Positions 43,500 to 52,831 are shown, counted from the stretch's first letter. The stretch is 64,000 bases of DNA from Deferribacter thermophilus (GCF_049472675.1 NZ_JAPNXM010000004.1:62001-126000), one strand, 5' to 3'. The notes: generated from the sequence alone by a model not told the origin. Program-made: numbers and translations.

Positions 43500-45422
43500 A
43501 TGGCAAATGCTTTAGAGAAGCTTAAAAAAGTAAAGCCTTTTGATAACTTACCAGAAGAAGCGTTTAAATTAATTAAAGAGCGTTCAAAGGTTAAAATTTT
43601 CTCCCCTGGAACTATAGTTTTTTCTCAATATGATGAACCTACAGGATATTTATACTTTATTGCAAAAGGTGAGGTTGAGATTATTACAGAGACTGATGAA
43701 GGGGTGGAGATTACAGTTGATAAAAGAGGTGAAGGGGATTTCTTCGGATGGACCCCTATTTTTAGTGATAGTGGATATACTGCTGGAGCAAGGACTGCTA
43801 CTGAAGTAGAAGCACTCCTGATACCTAAAGATGTTATTTTAAAGATTTCGGGTAAATTTCCTGAGGTAGCAAGATATTTTAGTAAAAGTGTTTTTTCAAG
43901 AATTAAGAAACTGTATAATGAGGTTGTTAAAACCCATGTAGTAGATCCTATCGCTCAAGTTGAAGCTTACCCTTTTCAGAAAAAATTAAAAGAGATAATG
44001 TCTTATCCTGTTGAAAGATGTAAGCCTGATACTACCGTATCTGAAATAGCTAGGATAATGACTTTAAAAGGGATAGGCTCAGTTTTGGTTTGTGATGATG
44101 AGGATAATCTGTTGGGTATCATTACAGAGAGGGATTTGGTAACTAAAGTATTGGCTAGAGAAGTAGGGGTTTGTTTAAGAGATACAAAAGCTTGTGAAAT
44201 AATGACCCCAAACCCTTATGTAATGTCACCTGAATCATATATGTATGAAGCTGCAGCATTTATGATTTCGCACGGAATAAGACATTTACCCGTTGTTGAA
44301 AATGGGAAATTACTTGGTATAGTTACTGTTAGGGATCTTTTGAGATTTCGTAGTCAGAAAACTGTTTTGCTTGTAGGAAGAGCAAAAGAGGCTAAAGCAC
44401 TTGAAGAATTAAAGCAAATTAAAAATGAATTAGTTTTTGTAGCAAAGGTGCTTTTAATGGAAAATAGGTCTCAACTTGAGACGATGGAGATACTTTCTTA
44501 TATTCATCATGTGATAATTCAGCGAACTTTTGAAATTGTAAAAGATGAAATGACTGAAAAAGGCTATAAATTTCCTGATATTAGGTTTGCTTTTCTGATA
44601 ATGGGTAGTGGTGGTAGAAAAGAAATGTTACTTGGACCAGATCAGGACAATGGCTTCATATTTGAAGATTATCCTGATGAGATGGAAGAGGAGATTAAAG
44701 CTTATTTTTCAATCTTTTCTGAGAGACTTGTAAATGCCTTGGAATTTGTAGGTTATCCAAAGTGCCATGGTAATGTCATGGTTACAAACCCTTTATGGAC
44801 TGGGCGTTATAAGGAGTGGGAAAAAAGGGTTAGTAAATGGATAGAAGTACCAGAACCTCAGTGGGTTAGGTATTCAACTATATTTTTCGATTTTGTTCCT
44901 CTGTTAGGTGATGGTGAACTGTGTAATAAATTGAGGGATTTTATTTTCAAAAAGATAAAAGAGAATATGATTTTTCTTTATCAACTTATGGAGCTGGATT
45001 ACAAACATAAGGTACCAATAGGGGTTTTGGGTAGATTTATTACTTCGAATGAACCTGATAAAAAAGGGAAGTTATCTGTTAAAGAGAATGGAAGCATATT
45101 CATAGTGGATTGTATCAGGATGTATGCATTAGAACATAGTATTCACAATACAAACACTGTGGAGAGGATGGAAAAGTTACTTGAGAAAAAAGTGTTTAAT
45201 GATGTTACTGTAGAAAACCTTAGAGCTGCTCTGGAATTTTTTACATATCTTAGATTGAAAAATGAAATTGAACTCATTGAAAAGGGTAAGAAACCAAGCC
45301 ATTATTTAGATCCTTACTCTTTAAGCAAAGATGAACAGGAAGCATTAAAAGAAGCTTTTAAGGTGGCTGACAAATTACAAGATACTGCTAAAAGACATTT
45401 TGCGAGAATAGTTGGTCTATAA
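43500..45422 (+). CDS. cyclic-nucleotide-binding/CBS/DUF294 nucleotidyltransferase-like signalling protein
   Basis: A 640-residue cytoplasmic protein. In order: a cNMP-binding (Crp-like) domain (residues about 10-130), two CBS motifs (about 165-285, with GIGSVLVCDDEDNLLGIITERDLV and GIRHLPVVENGKLLGIVTVRDLLRF), then DUF294, a nucleotidyltransferase-like domain whose signature GSGGRKEMLLGPDQDNG lies near residue 370. This architecture (GlnD-like N-terminal nucleotidyltransferase plus its partner helical domain) commonly lies beside acetate/ActP-type symporters and DNA polymerase III epsilon-like genes. It probably regulates transport by nucleotide binding or modification. The G[GS]xxR...D.D catalytic pattern is intact. 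Confidence 0.92.
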   Translation: MANALEKLKKVKPFDNLPEEAFKLIKERSKVKIFSPGTIVFSQYDEPTGYLYFIAKGEVEIITETDEGVEITVDKRGEGDFFGWTPIFSDSGYTAGARTATEVEALLIPKDVILKISGKFPEVARYFSKSVFSRIKKLYNEVVKTHVVDPIAQVEAYPFQKKLKEIMSYPVERCKPDTTVSEIARIMTLKGIGSVLVCDDEDNLLGIITERDLVTKVLAREVGVCLRDTKACEIMTPNPYVMSPESYMYEAAAFMISHGIRHLPVVENGKLLGIVTVRDLLRFRSQKTVLLVGRAKEAKALEELKQIKNELVFVAKVLLMENRSQLETMEILSYIHHVIIQRTFEIVKDEMTEKGYKFPDIRFAFLIMGSGGRKEMLLGPDQDNGFIFEDYPDEMEEEIKAYFSIFSERLVNALEFVGYPKCHGNVMVTNPLWTGRYKEWEKRVSKWIEVPEPQWVRYSTIFFDFVPLLGDGELCNKLRDFIFKKIKENMIFLYQLMELDYKHKVPIGVLGRFITSNEPDKKGKLSVKENGSIFIVDCIRMYALEHSIHNTNTVERMEKLLEKKVFNDVTVENLRAALEFFTYLRLKNEIELIEKGKKPSHYLDPYSLSKDEQEALKEAFKVADKLQDTAKRHFARIVGL

Positions 45423-45423
45423 C

Positions 45424-46548
45424 TTATTCTAAGAAAAAGCTTTTATCTTTTAAAATAACTTTTTTGTTACCATTTTTATCTATTCCATAAACAGTTGGAT
45501 TTAAGACTAAGTAATCCTCGTGAAAAGGGGCTTGATTACATCCACCAAAAGCATGATTATCCCCAAAAGCTATATGGACAGTTCCAAAAATTTTTTCTGA
45601 TTCCAATATGTTATCAAGCATTTTTGCATGTTTGTTAGTGCCTATACCGAGCTCTGCTACAAATTTGTTGTTTGGATGGGCATTTATTTTTTGAGTTAGT
45701 TCATTGAAATAAGGCTCACCCCCTTCAATTTTTACAATAGCACCATTTTCAACGGTAAGTCTGATTGGTGAGTTAAGTTTTCTGGTTGGAGCATATTCAA
45801 GTACTAAAATACCATGACTTTTACCCTCTACTGGTGCCAAAAAAGCTTCACCTGCAGGAAGGTTTCCAAAAGATTTGGGTTTGTTTAGCTTACCAGTATC
45901 TGGGATAACTTTTCTATCTTCTTTTACAATGATTATGTCAGTTCCATTTGCGCTTGTGATATGAAATTGTTCAAAATTATTTAGATAATTTGCTAATTTT
46001 TCTGTGAAAGCTGCTAATTCGTCAATATCTGCTTGCATTGAAGAATTAAACATTTCTGGCTCAAATAGTGGCATGCTAGCATAACGGCCATTACCAGCTT
46101 GGGTGAAAAGTTTTCTAAAAAATGTATGACTTGTAGAAAAATGGGTAAGTGCCATTATGCAGTGATATTTTGGTGGGTTATTTCTAACAAAGTTTATTAG
46201 TAAATCTTTGTCATTATCATTTAAAGTTTTATTTAACAATTTGTCAGCTAAAGAATTTTTTTCTATAAAATCAAAGGTTTTATTACCAAAGACTTGATTC
46301 CAGACTGTCAGATTTGGCTCTTTCCCATGACCTAATGTGGATTCATATTCTATGAGTTCTGTGTTTTTATGTATTTTTTTTATTTCTGTATATAAGGATT
46401 TAGTAAACTCATTTAATTTTTGCCATTTTATTTTATCTTTTTCACTTATATTTATTTTGTCAGAGTATAGCTCAGAAAGGATTAAAAAGTTTTCATATTC
46501 TTTTAATTCAAAAATTTTATTTACTATATTTTCAGCATGTTTTTGCAT
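45424..46548 (-). CDS. M29-like (thermophilic) metalloaminopeptidase
   Basis: A 374-residue protein resembling aminopeptidase T/AmpS (peptidase family M29). The C-terminal half holds the family pattern NLPAGEAFLAPVEG, then ELGIGTNKHA, EKIFGTVHIAFGDNHAFGG and a final H-x-D (FHEDYLVL) that together form the two-metal site. The N-terminal half is more diverged than in characterised enzymes, so a specialised substrate is possible. It converges with the DUF294 gene (1 base between stop codons) and overlaps the helicase gene by 17 bases on the same strand. Confidence 0.82.
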   Translation of the reverse strand: MQKHAENIVNKIFELKEYENFLILSELYSDKINISEKDKIKWQKLNEFTKSLYTEIKKIHKNTELIEYESTLGHGKEPNLTVWNQVFGNKTFDFIEKNSLADKLLNKTLNDNDKDLLINFVRNNPPKYHCIMALTHFSTSHTFFRKLFTQAGNGRYASMPLFEPEMFNSSMQADIDELAAFTEKLANYLNNFEQFHITSANGTDIIIVKEDRKVIPDTGKLNKPKSFGNLPAGEAFLAPVEGKSHGILVLEYAPTRKLNSPIRLTVENGAIVKIEGGEPYFNELTQKINAHPNNKFVAELGIGTNKHAKMLDNILESEKIFGTVHIAFGDNHAFGGCNQAPFHEDYLVLNPTVYGIDKNGNKKVILKDKSFFLE

Positions 46549-49333
46549 CGTTCACCTCTATTATGCTTTTCCAGTTTACTGGAATTTCGATTTTTAATTC
46601 TTTTAATGTACAGTATATCTTGTTATTTTTTAAACCAAATTCAAATATATCTTTAGTAATTTCTACATCTTTTTTACAATAATCAATTATTTTGTCAATT
46701 TTCCCTTCTTTAAACCATTTGATAGACTCAAGACCATCTGCAGATTTTTTCGTATTTAAAGTTGCATTGGCTATATTGTTTAATGAAAATCTTCTACCAG
46801 TGATTTGTTTTACCTCATTTAAGATATCAAGGACATAAATATTTTCAAACTCAACTGTGAAGTATTTACTTAAGACTTTAAAATCAAAGTTTATGATATT
46901 AAAGCCGATTATAATTTTAGCCGAATTAATTAATTTTTGAAATTCATCAACATCTTTTTCTGTATAAACAAAGTATTTATCAAAATTGTAAGAGTATGCT
47001 ATTAAAACAGCAACACCCATTTTGTGAGCATTTTTCCACCCACCCACTTCATCAGCAGAATATTTTGTTTCTATATCAAAAACAATAATATCATCCTTTT
47101 TAGCAAACTTTTCTTCATTTTGAATTTTGGCGGGTAGTTTCTTATTAACTAAAAAATCAAGAAGTTCTATTGAACCTTCTTTGTTTAGAGGGTAGTTGCC
47201 TGATCCACATTTTGGAGAGAATATACATGCTGGACAACCATTTTCACATTTGCAGTTTTTTATGTTTTCAAAGGTTAAACTAAGTAGATTTTCTATTTTT
47301 TCATAAACTCTATTTGCAATACCAATCCCTCCTGGATATCCGTCATAAATAAAAATAGAAGTTTTGTTAGTCTGAGGATGTTCTAGGTACGATATTCCAC
47401 CTATATCGTTTCTATCGCAGAGTATTAATAGTGGAATCATAGCTATCAAACCGTGTTCGGTGGCATGAATTGTTCCCATTATATTTTGGGATTGAAATTT
47501 TTCTATTTCAATAACAAAACCTTTTGTTTCAAAAAATATTGGTTCTTCAGTTAGTTCTACCTTACCAAGTTTAACACCTGTGTTTTCCTCTATCTTTTCA
47601 TAACCTTTTAAATGCTCTTTAACCAAAAGTTTTACAAATTTACATGTATAATTTTTAAAGGACTTTTCTGAATAAACTTCTAAAATTGTTGTTTCTTTTT
47701 CTAATAAGGCTCTTGTGTAATAGTTTGGATTTGCTGGTTTTACGATAATGTCTCTTTTTGTATGGTCAATATCTTCTACAATAAAAGTTTCACCTCTATG
47801 AAGATAAACTGCGCCTTTATAATTTTCTGTATAAGCTTTTTTGGCTGAATTTGTGCCTATGATATTGTTATTAAAAGTTATTGTGTAGCTGTTTCCAGAA
47901 TTTCTAAGGTCAACCTCTTTATGAGGATACTTTTTCAGAGTTATGATTTTAGACCTATCTTCAGTAGCAAAAAGCTCATTTTTTTCGATCATATTTGATA
48001 TGTATCTGTGTTTTAGATGAAAGTAATACTCGTTTTTATCGATTGGTTTTTCAAAAGCGGCACACTGTATATGTTGAGCTATTATTAAATCATTTTTTTT
48101 ATCAATAATTGCTTCTTCAAAATTAGAGCTAAAAAGTTTTTCAGGATTTTGAGCAAAAAACTGGTCTAATGCATCATTTGTAGGGATGAATACGATAAGA
48201 CTTTCATTTCCATGTCTGCCACTTCTGCCTGCTCTTTGCCATAAGCTCATGAGAGAACCAGGATAACCAACTAAAATAGTTGCGTCAATTCCACCTATAT
48301 CTATTCCAAGTTCAAAGGCGCTTGTGGATATTACAGCTTTTAAATCACCATTTCGAAATTTTCTTTCAATTTCTCTTCGTTCTTCTGGTAAAAAACCTGC
48401 TCTATATGATGAAACACTATTTTTACTGATGTTTTTATTTGTAATTAGATTTCTGTATATAGTTTCTGTTTGCATTCTCGATTTTGTGAAACAAAGAGTT
48501 TTTACCCCTGACTCTAAAAACAGTTTAATAAGAAAAGTGGCAATGTTTGCTGGAGGGATATCTTCTGGGTTTATTAGTAAAAAATATTTTTTTGCTGATG
48601 GAGACCCACTATCTTTAATATGATAAAAATCTTCTTCAAATAAGCTTTTGGCAAACTGAAGTGGATTGCCCACAGTAGCTGACGAAGCAATTATCTGAAT
48701 TTTAGGTATAAATCTTTTCAATCTACTTACAATTTCTCTGAAGTGGGCTCCAAAGACCCCTCTATATACATGTAATTCATCAACAACTAAATATTTTAAT
48801 GAGCTTATAAATTCTGACCACTCATCTATTTTTGTTAATAAGTAATAATGAATTATATCTATATTTGTTATTATGATATCAGGATTTGAAGCAAGAATTT
48901 TACGCCTTTTTATTTTATTAGTATCACCATCTAAAACATGAACATTTATTTTAAAGTCTTTTATTTTTGATGAGAGTTCCATTATTTTTTCTTTTTGATC
49001 ATAGCCTAACGCTTTCATAGGAAAAAGGTATAAAGCTTTAGCTTTATTTTCATAAATATCTTCTAATATTGGAAGATTATAACATAGAGTTTTGCCAGAT
49101 GCTGTTGGTGTAGTTAGTAAAATATTATTGTCATCTTTAATTTTTTGATATGATAAAGCTTGATGTGAATAAAGTTTTTCAATACCATTTTCAATTAAAG
49201 CATTTTTTATATTATCGTTTTTAATAATATCTATATCAACAAAATGACCATCTTTTTCGTCTATAATTTTTTCAAAAGATATGTATTGTGAAACTTTCCC
49301 TTTTTTTAAATATGAAATAAGATAGTCTATCAT
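46532..49333 (-). CDS. helicase-exonuclease fusion (MrfA-MrfB/YprA-YprB-like)
   Basis: A 933-residue fusion. Residues about 1-735 form a superfamily 2 helicase: Q/Walker A region TTPTASGKTLCYN near residue 75, DELH motif II, SASSATVGNP, STSAFELGIDIGG and GRSGRHG (motif VI). Next comes the zinc-binding MrfA signature with CKCENGCPACIFSPKCG. From about residue 752 a DnaQ/RNase H-like exonuclease follows: DIETK (DxE), GFNIINFD and DYCKKDVEIT, giving a complete DEDDy set. In Bacillus the helicase (MrfA) and nuclease (MrfB) are separate adjacent genes repairing mitomycin-type lesions. Overlaps the neighbouring methyltransferase gene by 4 bases. Confidence 0.87.
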   Translation of the reverse strand: MIDYLISYLKKGKVSQYISFEKIIDEKDGHFVDIDIIKNDNIKNALIENGIEKLYSHQALSYQKIKDDNNILLTTPTASGKTLCYNLPILEDIYENKAKALYLFPMKALGYDQKEKIMELSSKIKDFKINVHVLDGDTNKIKRRKILASNPDIIITNIDIIHYYLLTKIDEWSEFISSLKYLVVDELHVYRGVFGAHFREIVSRLKRFIPKIQIIASSATVGNPLQFAKSLFEEDFYHIKDSGSPSAKKYFLLINPEDIPPANIATFLIKLFLESGVKTLCFTKSRMQTETIYRNLITNKNISKNSVSSYRAGFLPEERREIERKFRNGDLKAVISTSAFELGIDIGGIDATILVGYPGSLMSLWQRAGRSGRHGNESLIVFIPTNDALDQFFAQNPEKLFSSNFEEAIIDKKNDLIIAQHIQCAAFEKPIDKNEYYFHLKHRYISNMIEKNELFATEDRSKIITLKKYPHKEVDLRNSGNSYTITFNNNIIGTNSAKKAYTENYKGAVYLHRGETFIVEDIDHTKRDIIVKPANPNYYTRALLEKETTILEVYSEKSFKNYTCKFVKLLVKEHLKGYEKIEENTGVKLGKVELTEEPIFFETKGFVIEIEKFQSQNIMGTIHATEHGLIAMIPLLILCDRNDIGGISYLEHPQTNKTSIFIYDGYPGGIGIANRVYEKIENLLSLTFENIKNCKCENGCPACIFSPKCGSGNYPLNKEGSIELLDFLVNKKLPAKIQNEEKFAKKDDIIVFDIETKYSADEVGGWKNAHKMGVAVLIAYSYNFDKYFVYTEKDVDEFQKLINSAKIIIGFNIINFDFKVLSKYFTVEFENIYVLDILNEVKQITGRRFSLNNIANATLNTKKSADGLESIKWFKEGKIDKIIDYCKKDVEITKDIFEFGLKNNKIYCTLKELKIEIPVNWKSIIEVNDAKTC

Positions 49334-50499
49334 AAAACCTGTATAAAAAGCCCCTTCAGATAATTTGTCTCTGGCATTTTAGGGTTTATTGGGTGATCAA
49401 ATCCTTGATTTAAAGGTGATAAAATTCTGTATTTTCTGCCAGCTGACTGCGAAGAAACATTAATAATCCAGCAAAATTTTTCAAAATCTATATGCTGTGA
49501 GCAGCTACAAGTAAATATAAATCCACCTTTTTTTACACTTCTAAAAGCCCATTTATTTAGATTTATATACCCCTTAATAGCTTCGTTAATATTTTTTTTC
49601 GATTTAACATAAGCAGGTGGGTCAATAACTAAAATATCAGGTTTCTCTTGTTCTTGGGATAGATTTTTGAGAAAATCTACAACATCCATTTTGATAAAAT
49701 CAGTGGAAGCTTTAAATTTATTTAAGGTTACATTATATTGAGCACATTCTAATGCATATTGTGAACTGTCAACAAAAGTTACTCTTTTTGCTCCACCTTT
49801 TAGTGCATTTAAGCCCCAACCACCAATGTATGAAAAAGCATCAATTACATAACTATCTTTTGATACCTCTTTAATTTTCTTTTTGTTTTCTCTTTGGTCA
49901 AAAAAGTACCCCGTTTTTTGCCCTTTGAGGATATTAACATGCATTTTTACATCATTTTCTTCTAAGATTATATCCCCATTGAATTCTTTATTTAATGATT
50001 CTACCTTTAGGGGTAAAGTTTCTAATAATCTCATTTTATTATCATTTTTTAATACTATACTTATATCTTCTCCGAAAATGTTTTGGAGAGCATTTACAAT
50101 TAACTGCTTACTTTTATCAGCCCAAAATGTGTTAAGCTGGACTGAGAATACTTTATCATATCTATCAATAATAATTCCTGGTAAAAAATCACCTTCACTA
50201 AACAGTAGTCTATAAAAAGGGTTTTGATATAGTTTTGTTCTTAACTCTAATGCATTATTTATTCTATTTGCTATAAAACTTTCATCAATATTTATTTCTT
50301 TTCTGCTTAGAATTCTAACAGCAATTAGAGAGTGTGGGTTGATATACCCTATACCTATAAACTCCTTATTTGAAGTATATATTTTTACAATTTCACCTGG
50401 TGCAAAATTAGATATATTTTCGATTTCATTGGAAAAAATCCATAGATAACCGTTTTGAGCCCTTTTTTCACAAGATTTTTTTAAATAAAGATTTTTCAT
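49330..50499 (-). CDS. class I rRNA large-subunit methyltransferase (RlmI-like)
   Basis: A 389-residue SAM methyltransferase. An N-terminal PUA-like domain (with GYLWIFSNEI) and the segment LRSGEF-like FSEGDFLPGIIIDRYDKV precede the Rossmann domain. The SAM motif is VIDAFSYIGGWGLNALKGG near residue 222, and the catalytic motif is PDILVIDPPAYVKS with CSCSQH further on. RlmI-type enzymes make m5C in 23S rRNA. The ATG at 50499 lines up with the usual N-terminus; the upstream TTG at 50535 coincides with a -35 hexamer, so I do not use it. Confidence 0.88.
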   Translation of the reverse strand: MKNLYLKKSCEKRAQNGYLWIFSNEIENISNFAPGEIVKIYTSNKEFIGIGYINPHSLIAVRILSRKEINIDESFIANRINNALELRTKLYQNPFYRLLFSEGDFLPGIIIDRYDKVFSVQLNTFWADKSKQLIVNALQNIFGEDISIVLKNDNKMRLLETLPLKVESLNKEFNGDIILEENDVKMHVNILKGQKTGYFFDQRENKKKIKEVSKDSYVIDAFSYIGGWGLNALKGGAKRVTFVDSSQYALECAQYNVTLNKFKASTDFIKMDVVDFLKNLSQEQEKPDILVIDPPAYVKSKKNINEAIKGYINLNKWAFRSVKKGGFIFTCSCSQHIDFEKFCWIINVSSQSAGRKYRILSPLNQGFDHPINPKMPETNYLKGLFIQVL

Positions 50500-50506
50500 A
50501 GAGATA

Positions 50507-50535
50507 TTTAAACAGTAAAATAACTTTCTTGTCAA
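50507..50535 (-). promoter_or_regulatory. promoter directly before the RlmI-like gene
   Basis: On the minus strand TTGACA (50530-50535) is followed after 17 bases by TTTAAA (50507-50512). The predicted transcription start falls at about the ATG itself (50499), which would give an almost leaderless message. There is no evident Shine-Dalgarno before this ATG, which fits. Confidence 0.5.
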
Positions 50536-50576
50536 TTTATTTTGTTTCGAAAATAAATATATAATTTAAGAAGAAA

Positions 50577-50592
50577 GGAGGGGTAGCCCTCC
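50577..50592 (-). terminator. intrinsic terminator of the rubrerythrin gene
   Basis: A GGAGGG/CCCTCC stem with a 4-base loop, followed on the minus strand by TTTCTTCTTAAATT. It is 10 bases past the rubrerythrin stop codon and has the same GGG-CTA-CCCC heart as two other terminators here. Confidence 0.75.
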
Positions 50593-50602
50593 ATTATAAA
50601 AA

Positions 50603-51202
50603 TCAGTAATTTTCTACAAAAAGCTCAAAATGCTCCCTTGGATGAGCACATGCAGGGCATGTAGCAGGTGCTTCAAACCCTTCAAAAATGTATCCGCAGT
50701 TTCTACATTTCCAATAAACTTTGGTATCTCTTTTGAAAACTTTATTTTTTTCTATATTATCAGCAAGTTTCAAAAACCTTTTTTCGTGCCATTTTTCCAC
50801 TTCTGCTATCATTCTAAATTGTTGAGCTATTTCAGGAAAACCTTCCTCTTCTGCAATTTCAGCAAATTCTGGGTATAGAACTACAAATTCTTCATGTTCT
50901 CCTGCGGCAGCTGCAAGTAGATTTTGATAGGTATTTCCAAGTTGAGCAGGATATGAAGCTTTAATATCCACCATAAGTGGTTCGCTTAAATTTAGATTTT
51001 CAACTACATGTTTGTAAAATCTTTTACCATGTTCTCTCTCATTGTCAGCTGTTTCAATAAAAAGGGCTTCAATTTGACGATACCCTTCTTTTCTAGCTAT
51101 TGCAGCATAAAATGTGTATCTATTCCTAGCTTGTGATTCACCTGCAAAAGATTTCATTAAATTTTCAAGTGTCTTGGTTCCTTCTAAACTTTTTTTGCTC
51201 AT
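50603..51202 (-). CDS. rbr: rubrerythrin
   Basis: A 199-residue rubrerythrin. The di-iron ferritin-like domain carries ExxH motifs as NEREHGKRFY (near residue 54), AAGEHEEF (near 96) and EVEKWHEKRF (near 130). A C-terminal rubredoxin domain supplies CRNCG and CPACAHPREHFEL. It reduces hydrogen peroxide in anaerobes using NAD(P)H-derived electrons through rubredoxin. The gene is divergent from a PerR-like regulator across a 171-base gap, which is the usual arrangement for peroxide-stress control. RBS AAGGGGG. Confidence 0.97.
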   Translation of the reverse strand: MSKKSLEGTKTLENLMKSFAGESQARNRYTFYAAIARKEGYRQIEALFIETADNEREHGKRFYKHVVENLNLSEPLMVDIKASYPAQLGNTYQNLLAAAAGEHEEFVVLYPEFAEIAEEEGFPEIAQQFRMIAEVEKWHEKRFLKLADNIEKNKVFKRDTKVYWKCRNCGYIFEGFEAPATCPACAHPREHFELFVENY

Positions 51203-51250
51203 ATTTTCCCCCTTTTAGTTATTTCATAAATTATAGCAGATTATTTATAG

Positions 51251-51279
51251 GAAATATATTAAATTTTTTCACTTGTCAA
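51251..51279 (-). promoter_or_regulatory. promoter of the rubrerythrin gene
   Basis: Minus-strand TTGACA (51274-51279), a 17-base spacer and TATTTC (51251-51256), about 40 bases before the rubrerythrin RBS. The -10 is weak while the -35 is perfect, a common combination for activated or derepressed genes. Confidence 0.5.
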
Positions 51280-51289
51280 TATAATTTAT

Positions 51290-51303
51290 TTATTAATTAA
51301 TAA
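51290..51303. promoter_or_regulatory. 14-base perfect palindrome in the rbr/perR divergent region
   Basis: TTATTAATTAATAA is a perfect palindrome, 10 bases upstream of the rbr -35. Fur/PerR boxes are AT-rich palindromes of the TTATAAT-N-ATTATAA kind, so this is a plausible operator. In DNA this AT-rich, chance palindromes do occur. Confidence 0.45.
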
Positions 51304-51373
51304 TAGTAAATAATAAAATTTATTGATTGAAATAAGTTGTTGAAATTATAGCTTAATTAGATAAAATATATCT

Positions 51374-51784
51374 ATGCAAAACCTTCTTGAGCTATTAAAG
51401 AAAAATAAACTAAAAGCAACACCTCAAAGGATTAAGATTTTGGAGATTTTATTTTCTTCTGGACATGTTACTATTGATGATTTGTATGAGAAGATAAAAA
51501 CTTATTTACCAACACTTTCATTGGCCACCGTTTATAGTAATCTGAATGCTATGATTAAGGCAGGTATCGTTAAGTCTGTAAAATTATCAAATAATAAAGT
51601 TTTGTATGAATGTAATTTAAATGATCATATACATCTTGTCTGCAAAAAGTGTAACAGTATAAAAGATGAATTTATAGATAAAAAAGCTGTTTTGGGCTTG
51701 ATTGAAAAAGATGTTGGCGTTAATGCGTGCGATATGGAGATAAATCTTTATTATGTTTGTCCAAAATGTAGTGAATTTGAATAA
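51374..51784 (+). CDS. Fur-family transcriptional regulator (PerR-like)
   Basis: A 136-residue Fur-family repressor. The N-terminal winged helix (TPQRIKILEILFSSGHVTIDDLYE, recognition helix LSLATVYSNLNAMIKAGI) precedes the metal-binding dimer domain with NDHIHLVCKKCNSI (zinc CxxC 1 and regulatory His) and a C-terminal CPKC (zinc CxxC 2). The presence of both CxxC zinc sites and its place opposite rubrerythrin favour PerR over Fur; the peroxide-sensing His/Asp ligands are present in part. It likely represses itself and rbr. No good SD is evident before the ATG at 51374. Confidence 0.9.
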   Translation: MQNLLELLKKNKLKATPQRIKILEILFSSGHVTIDDLYEKIKTYLPTLSLATVYSNLNAMIKAGIVKSVKLSNNKVLYECNLNDHIHLVCKKCNSIKDEFIDKKAVLGLIEKDVGVNACDMEINLYYVCPKCSEFE

Positions 51785-51787
51785 TTT

Positions 51788-52831
51788 ATGGAAGATAGTG
51801 TTATGCTTAGGAAACTGTTTTTATTTTATTTCTTTTTAACAGCATTAACAGCCTTATTTTACAATGATTATTTTAGAGTAACAGATGGAGTTTATATCCA
51901 TGGTCTTATTGGGATATTAGGTTTTGCTCTTACAGGGTATTTTACAGTAGTTATTAATAAAAGAAATTTCCCAAGTATTTATAAAGAGTTGGATAAAATT
52001 TATTTTTATTTATCAATCTTATTAACTTTAGCAGTTTTTATTAAAAATACTGTCCTTATAAGTATAATATCTGTAATTTTTATGTTTTTCTCTATACCAT
52101 TGTTACTTAGGTTTAATCCTCCTTTCATTGGTTTGGAAAAGTTTTTTATAAAAAGTTCGTTTATTATTTTGATATTGGATTGGCTGTATTTTGTTTACTC
52201 GCTAAACTTTGATCACTTTTTTATGATGAAGACAAAACTTTCTTATAATTATTTGTCATTTTCTTTCCCTCTATCACTTATCCTTTTTTCTGAATTTGTA
52301 AAATTTTTAAAATTAAAAAGAGGGGAAGTGGTTTTATCAGTATTTTTTTTGGTAGGGGGTGTTTTAATTCTATTTTTTGGAATGTTGCTCCAAATGAAGA
52401 TTGTAGAGATTTTAAGTGCTATTATTTTATTAGGATTGATTGTTTATTATTTTATTAAATCTGGTTATATAAAAGAGAAGTATCTGTTTTTCAATTTCAT
52501 GGGGCTTCTTTTAACTGGTATTTTTGGATTATGGTATTTATTAACTGTTTTTAAGATGGGTGGGGATAGAGTAATTCTACTTTTGCATGCACATTTTGCT
52601 CATTATGCTTGGGCTACATACGGTTTATTCTTACTTTTTATTAAAAATAAAAAGCTTAGATTTTACACTATTTTATTACTGATGATTTCACTATTGTTTA
52701 TTTCTGTATATTTTACATTAAATAATAGATTATTTTTATATTTTTCATTTATATTTTTTATAATATCTGGTATAATTTATATGTTATATCAGTTTAGAGG
52801 TGTTATCCCTTGGATGCTAAAAAGGTCTTAG
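51788..52831 (+). CDS. polytopic membrane protein, distantly NnrS-like
   Basis: A 347-residue membrane protein with about 10 to 12 hydrophobic segments and little extramembrane sequence. The N-terminal pattern (FFLTALTALFYNDYF, then DGVYIHGLIGILGFALTGYFTVV) recalls NnrS-family haem-copper proteins linked to nitric-oxide tolerance, where a WHAHEMLFG motif occupies this place. Here only one His of that motif is kept. A later HAHFAHYAWATYG segment has three His that could bind haem. I call it only distantly NnrS-like. It follows the PerR-like gene by 3 bases, suggesting a shared stress theme, and overlaps the HD-GYP gene by 22 bases. Confidence 0.7.
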   Translation: MEDSVMLRKLFLFYFFLTALTALFYNDYFRVTDGVYIHGLIGILGFALTGYFTVVINKRNFPSIYKELDKIYFYLSILLTLAVFIKNTVLISIISVIFMFFSIPLLLRFNPPFIGLEKFFIKSSFIILILDWLYFVYSLNFDHFFMMKTKLSYNYLSFSFPLSLILFSEFVKFLKLKRGEVVLSVFFLVGGVLILFFGMLLQMKIVEILSAIILLGLIVYYFIKSGYIKEKYLFFNFMGLLLTGIFGLWYLLTVFKMGGDRVILLLHAHFAHYAWATYGLFLLFIKNKKLRFYTILLLMISLLFISVYFTLNNRLFLYFSFIFFIISGIIYMLYQFRGVIPWMLKRS

